Below are positions 57,183 to 64,000 of a DNA stretch of 64,000 nt, in pieces. Position 1 is the stretch's first letter, and each line of letters opens with the position of its first letter. This DNA comes from Staphylococcus hsinchuensis. GTDB taxonomy: Bacteria > Bacillota > Bacilli > Staphylococcales > Staphylococcaceae. The stretch covers positions 1,364,001-1,428,000 of the forward strand of contig NZ_CP128355.1 in assembly GCF_038789205.1 (NCBI RefSeq), read 5' to 3'. A program made the translations under genes and the position numbers. The notes beneath the pieces were generated by a model that saw only the letters and a list, made by a program, of their open reading frames with translations, had not been told where the DNA came from and searched no databases.

Positions 57183-57733
57183 TTTATGTATTCAAAGTTA
57201 CGCCAAACCTCGAGTTAATGGGGATAAAATTAAAGATTTTTGCACTTTTTATATTAAATGTATAAAAAATGTTTAATCCATTAACTTAAAAGGTATGAAG
57301 AAAATGAAAGCGATTACTTATCATATAAAACCTTCTCAACACTCTTTTTAATAAATCAAATTACTTACAATTTGGTAAACCACACGAAAAACCACTCGAA
57401 ATAGCCGATTATATCTAGAAAAACATATCAAACCTTATATTAATCTGAAAATTATGACGATATTTACAATCACGCAAAATTCAATTAATAATTCGTTAAC
57501 TTAATTGCATGAAACTGAATGGCGTAAAATACAGTTAGGCATTCAAAACTGTACTTTGCGCTAATTTCGTGTACAGAAATTGCTAAAATGTACCGAAGTA
57601 GGAATAATTGACCAAAATTTGTCTCAAATATTTTATATTATAGTTGTCGAAACGATAGCTAAACAAATTAATGATTCAGCTTCGTTTTTAACATTTATTG
57701 TCATTAAGATAACATTTACAGGGAGTGTTTATA
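57183..57733. other. Long intergenic region upstream of the PSM-beta genes
   Basis: 551 bases without a supported ORF. Any open stretches are short, and a possible start at 57304 stops after 15 codons. It contains an inverted repeat at 57522-57561 (GCGTAAAATACAGTT with AACTGTACTTTGCGC). The left arm includes TACAGTTAG, which resembles one half of an AgrA binding site, and agr is the known activator of psm genes in staphylococci. The PSM promoter must lie in the last 200 bases. Confidence 0.4.
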
Positions 57734-57880
57734 ATGGAAGGTTTATTCGATGCAATTAGAAGCACTGTAGATGCTGCAATCAAAGGTGACGGTTCTAAAT
57801 TAGGAACTAGCATTGTAGACATCGTAACAAAAGGTGCAGAAGTAGCTTCAGATTTAATTTCAAAAGCAACTGGTCAATAA
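57734..57880 (+). CDS. PSM-beta peptide 1 (divergent)
   Basis: 48 residues, longer than the other copies. Its start MEGLFDAI matches S. aureus PSM-beta1 (MEGLFNAI), and KLGTSIVDIV is the conserved core. The C-terminus ends SKATGQ rather than the usual FGF/FGL. GGGAG is 9 bases before the ATG. PSM-betas are amphipathic peptides involved in biofilm structuring, with weak cytolytic activity; they are exported by the Pmt ABC transporter. First gene of the six-gene array. Confidence 0.85.
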   Translation: MEGLFDAIRSTVDAAIKGDGSKLGTSIVDIVTKGAEVASDLISKATGQ

Positions 57881-57920
57881 TTAATTAAAAACTAAAATTA
57901 TAAACAGAGGTGTAATGAAC

Positions 57921-58055
57921 ATGCAAAAATTAGCAGAAGCAATCGCAAACACAGTAGAAGCAGCAAAATCAGGTAACGGTGCAGACTTAGGTAAAAACAT
58001 CGTAAGCATCGTTGAAGCTGGTGCAGGTTTAATTTCAAAAGCTTTCGGACTATAA
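57921..58055 (+). CDS. PSM-beta peptide 2 (repeat copy a)
   Basis: 44 residues, start MQKLAEAIANTVEAAK, core DLGKNIVSIVEAGAG, end SKAFGL. It carries the LAEAIANTV start known from S. epidermidis PSM-betas. Two in-frame ATGs lie six bases apart; the second (57921) has the right distance to the GAGG site. The coding sequence differs from the next three copies by only a few silent bases, but its upstream leader is different, so it is the oldest or outermost repeat copy. Confidence 0.88.
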   Translation: MQKLAEAIANTVEAAKSGNGADLGKNIVSIVEAGAGLISKAFGL

Positions 58056-58094
58056 GATATAATTAAAAAATTTAAAACGTAAGGAGTAATGAAC

Positions 58095-58229
58095 ATGCAA
58101 AAATTAGCAGAAGCAATCGCAAACACAGTAGAAGCGGCAAAATCAGGTAACGGTGCAGACTTAGGTAAAAACATCGTAAGCATCGTTGAAGCTGGTGCAG
58201 GTTTAATTTCAAAAGCTTTCGGACTATAA
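58095..58229 (+). CDS. PSM-beta peptide 3 (repeat copy b)
   Basis: 44 residues, identical in sequence to PSM-beta peptide 2. Preceded by GTAAGGAGTAATGAAC, and the second of two in-frame ATGs is used because AAGGAG is 8 bases away. It occupies the first complete 174-bp repeat unit (58056-58229). Confidence 0.88.
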   Translation: MQKLAEAIANTVEAAKSGNGADLGKNIVSIVEAGAGLISKAFGL

Positions 58230-58268
58230 GATATAATTAAAAAATTTAAAACGTAAGGAGTAATGAAC

Positions 58269-58403
58269 ATGCAAAAATTAGCAGAAGCAATCGCAAACAC
58301 AGTAGAAGCGGCAAAATCAGGTAACGGTGCAGACTTAGGTAAAAACATCGTAAGCATCGTTGAAGCTGGTGCAGGTTTAATTTCAAAAGCTTTCGGACTA
58401 TAA
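58269..58403 (+). CDS. PSM-beta peptide 4 (repeat copy c)
   Basis: 44 residues, same peptide as copy b. Gene and leader read identical to copy b at the DNA level over the whole 174-bp unit, which points to recent duplication or gene conversion. Confidence 0.88.
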   Translation: MQKLAEAIANTVEAAKSGNGADLGKNIVSIVEAGAGLISKAFGL

Positions 58404-58442
58404 GATATAATTAAAAAATTTAAAACGTAAGGAGTAATGAAC

Positions 58443-58577
58443 ATGCAAAAATTAGCAGAAGCAATCGCAAACACAGTAGAAGCGGCAAAATCAGGTAACG
58501 GTGCAGATTTAGGTAAAAACATCGTAAGCATCGTTGAAGCTGGTGCAGGTTTAATCTCAAAAGCATTCGGACTATAA
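58443..58577 (+). CDS. PSM-beta peptide 5 (repeat copy d)
   Basis: 44 residues, same peptide as copies b and c. The DNA has a few silent changes (GCAGATTTAGG, CTCAAAAGCATTCGG) that it shares in part with the last gene of the array. It is the last complete repeat unit. Confidence 0.88.
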   Translation: MQKLAEAIANTVEAAKSGNGADLGKNIVSIVEAGAGLISKAFGL

Positions 58578-58620
58578 GTTACACTTTAAATTAAAATAAA
58601 AAATAAAGGAGTTATTAATC

Positions 58621-58755
58621 ATGGAAAAATTAATCGAAAACATCAAAGCAGCAATCGAAGCAGGTAAAGCAGGAGACAACGCTAAATTAGGTACAAGCAT
58701 CGTTGGAATCATCGAAAACGCAGCTGGCTTAATCTCAAAAGCATTCGGACTATAA
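58621..58755 (+). CDS. PSM-beta peptide 6 (divergent)
   Basis: 44 residues, start MEKLIENIKAAIEAGK, core KLGTSIVGIIENAAG and the same SKAFGL ending as copies a-d. AAGGAG is 9 bases before the ATG. It differs from the repeat copies through most of its length, so it is a separate paralogue. The array ends at the terminator just after it. Confidence 0.88.
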   Translation: MEKLIENIKAAIEAGKAGDNAKLGTSIVGIIENAAGLISKAFGL

Positions 58756-58771
58756 GATTGAATTAATATAA

Positions 58772-58806
58772 GCAACGACCAGGGTAATAACCTTGGTCGT
58801 TTTTTT
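58772..58806 (+). terminator. Terminator of the PSM-beta array
   Basis: ACGACCAGGGT and ACCTTGGTCGT arms with a short loop, followed by T7. Confidence 0.92.
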
Positions 58807-59055
58807 GTATTAAAAAAATTTTTATGGGGATGATGGGAGTTTGGAATGATTAACCTATCCAATTTTATGTAATATTTAACGTCTTTACATTTACAACCCC
58901 ATCTATTAAATTAGATGGACTATTTGTGTTCTAAGAAAAACTCGCTTGTACATTTAGAGCGAAATCAATAGATTTTAACAATGATTTGCTATAAATAATA
59001 ATGGCTGTGTCGCGTTTCTACCATTATATATACAAAAGTTAAGCATATATAAAGT
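58807..59055. other. Intergenic region after the PSM-beta array
   Basis: 249 AT-rich bases between the array terminator and the terminator of the leftward acetyltransferase gene. No ORF, repeat or RNA gene is seen. Confidence 0.4.
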
Positions 59056-59087
59056 AAAAAAGTTGTGCTAATTACATAGCACAACTC
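59056..59087 (-). terminator. Terminator of the ylbP-like gene
   Basis: On the minus strand AGTTGTGCT and AGCACAACT arms, followed by T6. Confidence 0.85.
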
Positions 59088-59089
59088 TA

Positions 59090-59530
59090 TTATGGAGTCC
59101 AAATTAAGATGTCGTGATCATCTTTATTCTTCTTATTTAAATCTTCAAAACCATGTTTAATGAAGAAATCTTTTGATTGGTTACGAGCGATCACTTTAAT
59201 TGGGCGTCCTTGTTCTTTTGCAAAATTAATTAATTCTGTACCATATCCTCTATCTTGGAAATTTTTTAATACTTCGAGTTTCCAAAGGATATTATAATCA
59301 TCGAAATCAGGGAAGTGCTGTTCTTCGACTTCGCCTTTTCTATATAAGGCCATCCTTGCACCTAATCGATCACCTACATAAATTCCATAGAAAGGTGACT
59401 CTGAACTTGCGTCGATCATTTCACCACGAAGTTCATCGACAAAGTATAAATTTTCATTTCCAAAATTTCTAAAGTCTTTAAAAAGCTCGTCTGTTTTGTA
59501 GTTAATATCAAGACGTTTTACATTACTCAT
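59090..59530 (-). CDS. GNAT-family N-acetyltransferase (YlbP-like)
   Basis: 146 residues. GNAT fold with the acetyl-CoA loop VLKNFQDRGYGTELINFAKE (about 88-107), which holds the R/Q-x-x-G-x-G/A pattern in the form QDRGYG, and VIARNQSKDFFIKHGFE near the end. Family place and length match B. subtilis YlbP, next to the dcw cluster. The substrate is unknown. GGGGGAACG precedes the ATG. It marks the return to conserved order after the accessory block. Confidence 0.87.
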   Translation of the reverse strand: MSNVKRLDINYKTDELFKDFRNFGNENLYFVDELRGEMIDASSESPFYGIYVGDRLGARMALYRKGEVEEQHFPDFDDYNILWKLEVLKNFQDRGYGTELINFAKEQGRPIKVIARNQSKDFFIKHGFEDLNKKNKDDHDILIWTP

Positions 59531-59776
59531 AGACGTTCCCCCTTCGTTATCATATTACCATTATACATGATTTTTAAGCGAATTTCACAATAATTACTGT
59601 TTAACTAACTTACTTCATTTTCCAAAATTATAGTTTCACTGCATAAATACTTGTTTAGATTTTTAGACATTCATAAGATTTTAAGTTTTAAAAGTCAATT
59701 TAAGCCGTTAAATTGTCAATAAACGCCTTACGCTTTATACTAATTAAGAACAGATTACATAAGGAGAAATATATAA

Positions 59777-61390
59777 ATGGATTGTCTGATAAAGAAACTT
59801 AATGAAAAAGATCAATTTATTTCTAAAATAAAACAAGACGATAAACAGGTTACTCAGTTTTTTCATTATAATGCGATGCATTCAACCGATTATCTCAATA
59901 AATTAAAAAGCGAAAATAATGGTAGGGAACAAAAGTTAGCGAATATTATTAACGATTATATGAATGATTTAGACCTTACTGAACTTCAAAAAGATCATAT
60001 TCAATCCTTGTCTAAGGGCGCTAAAGTAGTAATAGGTGGTCAACAAGCTGGACTATTTGGTGGACCGTTATATACTTTCCATAAAATCTTTTCCATTATT
60101 ACTTTAAGTCAGCAACTTTCAAAAGAGTATGATTTCAATGTTGTACCGGTATTTTGGATAGCTGGAGAAGATCATGATTTCGAAGAAGTTAACCATTTCA
60201 ATGTATACAATCGGCAGAAAGCAGAGTTGAAAAAAGTTAAATATCATACGTTAGAACCACCAGAAAATGGCGTTTCCAATTATAAGCCGGACAAGGACGA
60301 ATTATTAAATAGTTTGAACCGTTTCTTTAAAGAATTAAAAGAAACGAAACATACAAAGCCATTAATTGAGATATGTACAAATATTATCGAGCGTTATGAT
60401 TATTGGTCTGATATGTTTAAGGCGCTTATCCATGAAGTGTTCAAAGATTACGGTCTCTTATTAATTGATGCGAATAATAAAAAGTTAAGATCATTTGAAC
60501 GTCCATTTTTCAAAACAATAATTGAAAATCATCAACAAATTGATTCAACATTTAGAAAGACACAGCAGGATACGATGGCAAATAATATCGAACAAATGAT
60601 TCAAACTGATAGTAATGTACATCTATTTTTAGAAAAAGATGAGAAGCGTCAACTATTGACGTTTGAAAATGACTACTATTATTTGTCTAAATCGGATGAG
60701 AAATATACGAAGGAACAACTTTTCAAAATATTAGATGAAGAACCTCACCGTTTTTCAAATAACGTTGTGACCCGACCATTAATGGAAGAATGGTTATTTA
60801 ACACGGTAGCCTTTGTAGGTGGTCCAAGTGAAATAAAATATTGGACAGAGTTAAATGATATTTTCACTCTGTTAAATATACCTTTGCCAATCGTAATGCC
60901 ACGTCTACGTATTAGCTATTTAAATGAAAGAATTGAAAAATTAATTTCCCAGTACGAGCTCAATACAGCACAAATTATCGAAAATGGCATAGTAGAAGAT
61001 AAAGATAAATTTATTAGAGCTAGAGCTTCTACAGATTTTATTGAGCGTGTGAGTGCCTTAAAAGAAGAACAAGCGAACTTATATCAATCATTAGAATCCA
61101 AAGTAGAGAATAATAATGATAATAAAAATTTACTCGCTAAAAATAATGAAATTCATCAACAACAATTCGATTATTTGCTAAAAAGGTATTTGCTTAATAT
61201 TGAAAGAGAAAATGATGTAAGTATGAAACATTTTAGAGAAATTAAACATGTGCTACATCCAATGGGTGGTTTGCAAGAAAGAATATGGAATCCGCTCCAA
61301 ATTTTAAATGAATTTGGGCTGGATGTGTTCAGTCCCTCCACCTACCCTCCACTTTCCTACACCTTTGACCATATAATCATAAAACCTTAG
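59777..61390 (+). CDS. bshC: BshC, putative cysteine ligase of bacillithiol synthesis
   Basis: 537 residues. Adds cysteine to glucosaminyl-malate in the last step of bacillithiol synthesis, the low-molecular-weight thiol of staphylococci. Rossmann-like core with [19 protein letters not shown] near residue 86 and [15 protein letters not shown] near 137, followed by a long coiled-coil region (about 440-495). Full length. AAGGAG precedes the ATG, and a strong terminator follows. Confidence 0.94.
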   Translation: MDCLIKKLNEKDQFISKIKQDDKQVTQFFHYNAMHSTDYLNKLKSENNGREQKLANIINDYMNDLDLTELQKDHIQSLSKGAKVVIGGQQAGLFGGPLYTFHKIFSIITLSQQLSKEYDFNVVPVFWIAGEDHDFEEVNHFNVYNRQKAELKKVKYHTLEPPENGVSNYKPDKDELLNSLNRFFKELKETKHTKPLIEICTNIIERYDYWSDMFKALIHEVFKDYGLLLIDANNKKLRSFERPFFKTIIENHQQIDSTFRKTQQDTMANNIEQMIQTDSNVHLFLEKDEKRQLLTFENDYYYLSKSDEKYTKEQLFKILDEEPHRFSNNVVTRPLMEEWLFNTVAFVGGPSEIKYWTELNDIFTLLNIPLPIVMPRLRISYLNERIEKLISQYELNTAQIIENGIVEDKDKFIRARASTDFIERVSALKEEQANLYQSLESKVENNNDNKNLLAKNNEIHQQQFDYLLKRYLLNIERENDVSMKHFREIKHVLHPMGGLQERIWNPLQILNEFGLDVFSPSTYPPLSYTFDHIIIKP

Positions 61391-61404
61391 AGCGCGTTGG
61401 GATT

Positions 61405-61443
61405 TGCCCGATTCATCTTCGAGATGAATCGGGTTATTTTTTT
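61405..61443 (+). terminator. Terminator after bshC
   Basis: CCCGATTCATCT and AGATGAATCGGG arms with a 3-base loop, followed by T7 within a few bases. Confidence 0.95.
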
Positions 61444-61471
61444 GTATTATGATAAATTTTGGGGAATTTTG

Positions 61472-61505
61472 TATAATTAGTGGAGGATAGTGGTGAGATG
61501 TGGTA
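61472..61505 (+). promoter_or_regulatory. mraZ promoter -10 box with MraZ operator repeats
   Basis: TATAAT at 61472-61477 is a perfect -10 box, and three TGG-starting motifs follow at 61481, 61491 and 61501, exactly 10 bp apart. MraZ proteins bind TGG-containing direct repeats with 10-bp spacing near their own promoter, so this looks like the self-regulatory operator. A further TGGGG occurs at 61460. The -35 region is poor. Confidence 0.6.
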
Positions 61506-61539
61506 AATTATAGATATAAGAAGGTGAGGTGATTATAAA

Positions 61540-61971
61540 ATGTTCATGGGAGAATACGATCATCAGTTGGACACAAAAGGACGCATGATTGTTCCGTCCA
61601 AATTTAGATATGACTTAAATGAACGTTTTATAATTACTAGAGGCCTTGATAAATGTTTGTTTGGCTACACTTTAGAAGAATGGCAAGTCATCGAAGAAAA
61701 CATGAAAACCTTACCTATGACGAAAAAGGATGCACGTAAATTTATGCGTATGTTCTTTTCAGGAGCCGTTGAGGTGGAGTTAGACAAGCAAGGGCGTATC
61801 AACATCCCTCAGAATTTACGACAATACGCCAATTTGAACAAAGAATGTACAGTTATCGGTGTTTCAAATCGAATTGAGATTTGGGATAGAGAAACTTGGA
61901 ATAATTTCTATGAAGAATCTGAAGAAAGCTTTGAAGATATTGCAGAAGATTTGATTGATTTTGAATTTTAA
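61540..61971 (+). CDS. mraZ: Transcriptional regulator MraZ
   Basis: 143 residues. Two AbrB-like swapped-hairpin repeats: [20 protein letters not shown] at 4-23 and [19 protein letters not shown] at about 78-96. Forms rings and controls the dcw cluster by binding repeats near its promoter. AAGGTGAGG is upstream of the ATG. rsmH begins 15 bases after the stop. Confidence 0.96.
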   Translation: MFMGEYDHQLDTKGRMIVPSKFRYDLNERFIITRGLDKCLFGYTLEEWQVIEENMKTLPMTKKDARKFMRMFFSGAVEVELDKQGRINIPQNLRQYANLNKECTVIGVSNRIEIWDRETWNNFYEESEESFEDIAEDLIDFEF

Positions 61972-61985
61972 ACGGAGGCGTTAAC

Positions 61986-62921
61986 GTGTTTCATCATGTC
62001 AGTGTAATGCTTAAAGAAACCATTGATTACTTAAATATAAAAGAAGATGGTGTGTATGTGGACTGTACATTAGGTGGAGCAGGTCACGCCTTATATTTAC
62101 TAGAACAGTTAAATGACAATGGCAAACTAATTGCAATCGATCAAGATACACAAGCAATTGAAAATGCGAAAGAAGTTTTGAAAGACCATTTAGATAAAGT
62201 AACATTCATTCACAGCAATTTCCGAGAATTAGACAACATTTTGAAATCATTAAATATTGAAAAAGTGGATGGTATCTATTACGACCTTGGCGTATCGAGT
62301 CCACAACTTGATGTGCCTGAAAGAGGTTTTAGTTATCATCAAGATGCAAAATTAGATATGCGCATGGATCAAACACAATCCCTATCAGCATATGAAGTAG
62401 TAAATGAATGGCGATTTGAAGATTTAGTAAGAATATTCCACCGCTATGGTGAGGAGAAATTTTCTAAACAAATCGCTAGACGAATTGAGCAAAATAGAGA
62501 AGTTAAAAGTATTGAAACAACGCTAGAGCTTGTAGATGTAATTAAAGAAGGGATACCTGCTAAAGCAAGACGTAAAGGCGGTCACCCGGCTAAAAGAATC
62601 TTTCAAGCAATCAGAATTGCTGTTAATGACGAATTAGCGGCATTTGAAGAATCATTAGAGCAAGCGATTGAACATGTGAGCGTAGAAGGTAGAATATCGG
62701 TCATCACTTTCCATTCTCTTGAAGACCGTTTGTGTAAACAAATGTTTCAAGAATATGAAAAGGGGCCTGAAACACCACGAGGTTTACCAGTAATTCCTGA
62801 AACATATACGCCAAAGTTAAAAAGAGTAAATCGCAAACCAATTGTCGCAAGTGAGACAGATTTAGAAAATAATAATCGTGCCCGTAGTGCAAAATTACGA
62901 GTAGCAGAAATATTAAAATAA
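61986..62921 (+). CDS. rsmH: 16S rRNA (cytosine1402-N4)-methyltransferase RsmH
   Basis: 311 residues. SAM-dependent modification of C1402 in the ribosomal P site. Visible motifs: HVSVMLKE at the start, [15 protein letters not shown] (SAM motif I), [11 protein letters not shown] and [17 protein letters not shown], and [13 protein letters not shown] near 240. Starts at GTG with CGGAGGCG upstream. Part of mraZ-rsmH-ftsL-pbp1. Confidence 0.96.
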   Translation: MFHHVSVMLKETIDYLNIKEDGVYVDCTLGGAGHALYLLEQLNDNGKLIAIDQDTQAIENAKEVLKDHLDKVTFIHSNFRELDNILKSLNIEKVDGIYYDLGVSSPQLDVPERGFSYHQDAKLDMRMDQTQSLSAYEVVNEWRFEDLVRIFHRYGEEKFSKQIARRIEQNREVKSIETTLELVDVIKEGIPAKARRKGGHPAKRIFQAIRIAVNDELAAFEESLEQAIEHVSVEGRISVITFHSLEDRLCKQMFQEYEKGPETPRGLPVIPETYTPKLKRVNRKPIVASETDLENNNRARSAKLRVAEILK

Positions 62922-62933
62922 GGAGTGAAAAGA

Positions 62934-63332
62934 GTGGCCGTAGAAAAGATATATCAACCGTACGATAATACAGCACATCAAATTCCGGACTCGCAACCGA
63001 ATACCCAAAAAGAAAAGAAGAGCGTCAAACGCAAAGTCGTTGTACAGCTTACTAAATTTGAAAAGATGTTATACATATCACTTATAACTTTAATTGCTTT
63101 AATTAGTATTTATATGCTATCTTTAAAAATGGATGCGTATGATACTCGAGGCAAAATTGCAGATTTAGATTCAAAAATCGAAAAACAAGCAAGTGAGAAT
63201 AGCGCTATCGAATCTGAAATTAAAAAGAACTCATCATATGAACGCATTTACGACAAGGCTAAAGATCAAGGTATGAGCCTTAAGAACGATAATGTAAAGG
63301 TAGTGCGTAATAATGGCGAAGCGAAAAATTAA
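62934..63332 (+). CDS. ftsL: Cell division protein FtsL
   Basis: 132 residues. Short cytoplasmic part, one membrane helix (about 44-64), and an extracellular coiled coil, the usual FtsL layout; it pairs with DivIC and helps recruit the septal synthases. GTG 62934 (MAVEKIYQPYD) is chosen because AAGGAG is 8 bases upstream and it matches the S. aureus start. A GTG at 62925 overlaps that site. Its last 20 bases overlap the start of pbp1. Confidence 0.92.
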   Translation: MAVEKIYQPYDNTAHQIPDSQPNTQKEKKSVKRKVVVQLTKFEKMLYISLITLIALISIYMLSLKMDAYDTRGKIADLDSKIEKQASENSAIESEIKKNSSYERIYDKAKDQGMSLKNDNVKVVRNNGEAKN

Positions 63333-64000
63333 ATTTAAAAAACCAAAATTACCTATAAAACAAAATAAAATAGGGGCAGTCCTACTCATCCTTGGATTCG
63401 GACTGCTCTTTTTTACGTTGGTTTTAAGGTATTCTTATATCATGTTAACTGGACATGCAGCTGGTCAAGATTTAATCATGAAAGCAAACCAAAAGTATAT
63501 GGTGAAAGAACAACAACAAGCAGAACGCGGTAAAATTTACGATAGAAAAGGCAAAATATTAGCCGAAGACGTTGAAAGATATAAACTTGTTGCAATCATT
63601 GATAAAAAGGCGAGTGAAGGTAGCGATAAACCTAAACACGTTACTGATAAGAAGAAAACAGCTAAAAAGCTATCTACAGTAATCGACATGACGCCAGAAG
63701 AAATAGAAAAAAGATTGAATAATAAAAAAGCATTCCAAGTTGAATTTGGTCGAAAAGGACAAGATTTAACATATAAAGATAAACAAAAGATTGAAAAAAT
63801 GCATTTACCAGGTATAACGCTATATCCTGAAACTGAACGTTTCTATCCAAATGGTAAATTCGCTTCACATCTAATTGGTATTGCACAAAAAGACCCAGAT
63901 AGCGGTGAACTTAAAGGTGCTATGGGTGTTGAAAAAATATTTAATACGAACTTAGCAGGTAAAAAAGGTGCGTTATCTTATATTCACGACATCTGGGGTT
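63313..64000 (+). CDS. pbp1: Penicillin-binding protein 1, N-terminal part (3' end outside window)
   Basis: 229 residues seen. Basic cytoplasmic start MAKRKIKFKKPK, one membrane helix (about 24-40), then the class B PBP N-terminal domain with RGKIYDRKGKILAEDVERY and, near the edge, the GAMGVEKIFNTNL dimerisation-domain motif. The transpeptidase domain and, in staphylococci, two PASTA repeats would follow. PBP1 works with FtsW at the septum. Starts within ftsL, so the two are translationally coupled. Confidence 0.95.
   Translation, partial: MAKRKIKFKKPKLPIKQNKIGAVLLILGFGLLFFTLVLRYSYIMLTGHAAGQDLIMKANQKYMVKEQQQAERGKIYDRKGKILAEDVERYKLVAIIDKKASEGSDKPKHVTDKKKTAKKLSTVIDMTPEEIEKRLNNKKAFQVEFGRKGQDLTYKDKQKIEKMHLPGITLYPETERFYPNGKFASHLIGIAQKDPDSGELKGAMGVEKIFNTNLAGKKGALSYIHDIWG

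Larger units (their letters stand above)
57921..58577 (+). repeat. Tandem array of PSM-beta units, 174-bp period
   Basis: Three complete 174-bp units (58056-58229, 58230-58403, 58404-58577), each with AAGGAGTAATGAAC leader and one PSM-beta gene, follow a fourth gene copy (57921-58055) with its own leader. Units b and c look identical. Such direct repeats can expand or contract by recombination or slippage, so the copy number may vary between strains and may be collapsed in short-read assemblies. Confidence 0.9.

Noticed and set aside
57304..57350. Start of a gene at ATG 57304
   Set aside because: It stops after 15 codons, and no other frame continues it convincingly.
57881..58531. Long minus-strand ORF of 216 codons across the PSM genes
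   Set aside because: It is the antisense of the 174-bp tandem repeats and is itself internally repetitive. It lacks a ribosome site, and the plus-strand PSM genes explain the DNA.
57921..58577. CRISPR-like tandem repeats
   Set aside because: The period is 174 bp with no unique spacers, and each unit codes for a PSM peptide.
62704..62976. Minus-strand ORF across the rsmH/ftsL junction
   Set aside because: It overlaps two well-supported division-cluster genes and lacks a ribosome site.

Overview
The window comes from a low-GC Firmicute and is clearly a Staphylococcus chromosome. Housekeeping proteins closely resemble known staphylococcal ones, and the gene order (pdhD, typA, ylaN, ftsW, pyc, ctaA/ctaB/ctaM, ylbF, ylbG, rsmD, coaD, tmcAL, yceD, rpmF, trmH-type gene, pheST, rnhC, zapA, cvpA, polX, mutS2, trxA, uvrC, sdhCAB, murI, rdgB, yfcE-type gene, then ylbP, bshC, mraZ, rsmH, ftsL, pbp1) is the staphylococcal backbone. 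As I recall the S. aureus map, the isd haem-uptake locus sits between rpmF and the trmH-type gene and the hla/ssl region sits between the yfcE-type gene and the PSM-beta genes. Neither is present here. Together with the PSM-beta sequences this suggests a coagulase-negative species, which I cannot name.

Region 1 (1-45.3 kb) is conserved core: respiration and haem A (ctaA, ctaB, ctaM, sdhCAB), anaplerosis (pyc), translation (typA, rpmF, pheST behind a T-box leader, rsmD, tmcAL), division (ftsW, zapA), DNA repair or processing (rnhC, polX, mutS2, uvrC, a short UvrA paralogue), redox (pdhD, trxA), and wall and nucleotide housekeeping (murI, rdgB). Almost every transcription unit ends in a clear stem-loop terminator. 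A CcpA-type cre site precedes sdhC.

Region 2 (45.3-59 kb) is an accessory block between the yfcE-type gene and ylbP. Its main content is an apparent circular-bacteriocin locus. A 74-residue precursor of the uberolysin/carnocyclin kind heads a leftward operon with a large multi-pass membrane protein, a SpoIIM/DUF95 protein interrupted by an in-frame stop, and an ABC ATPase. A divergent rightward set encodes a YidC/Oxa1-type insertase paralogue, a Yip1-like membrane protein, and an AS-48 FGH-like exporter whose permease is frameshifted in an A8 tract. I see no small immunity gene. The locus looks like a bacteriocin system that is either partly decayed or switchable at two sites.

Further right in the block come several very small hydrophobic ORFs, a decayed helix-turn-helix gene, tRNA-Arg(UCU), a family 2 glycosyltransferase resembling wall-teichoic-acid transferases, and six PSM-beta genes. 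Four of the PSM-beta genes are near-identical, three of them on exact 174-bp repeats.

Region 3 (59-64 kb) is the start of the division and cell-wall (dcw) cluster: ylbP-type acetyltransferase, bshC, and mraZ-rsmH-ftsL-pbp1. TGG motifs spaced exactly 10 bp apart just after the mraZ -10 box look like the MraZ self-regulatory operator.
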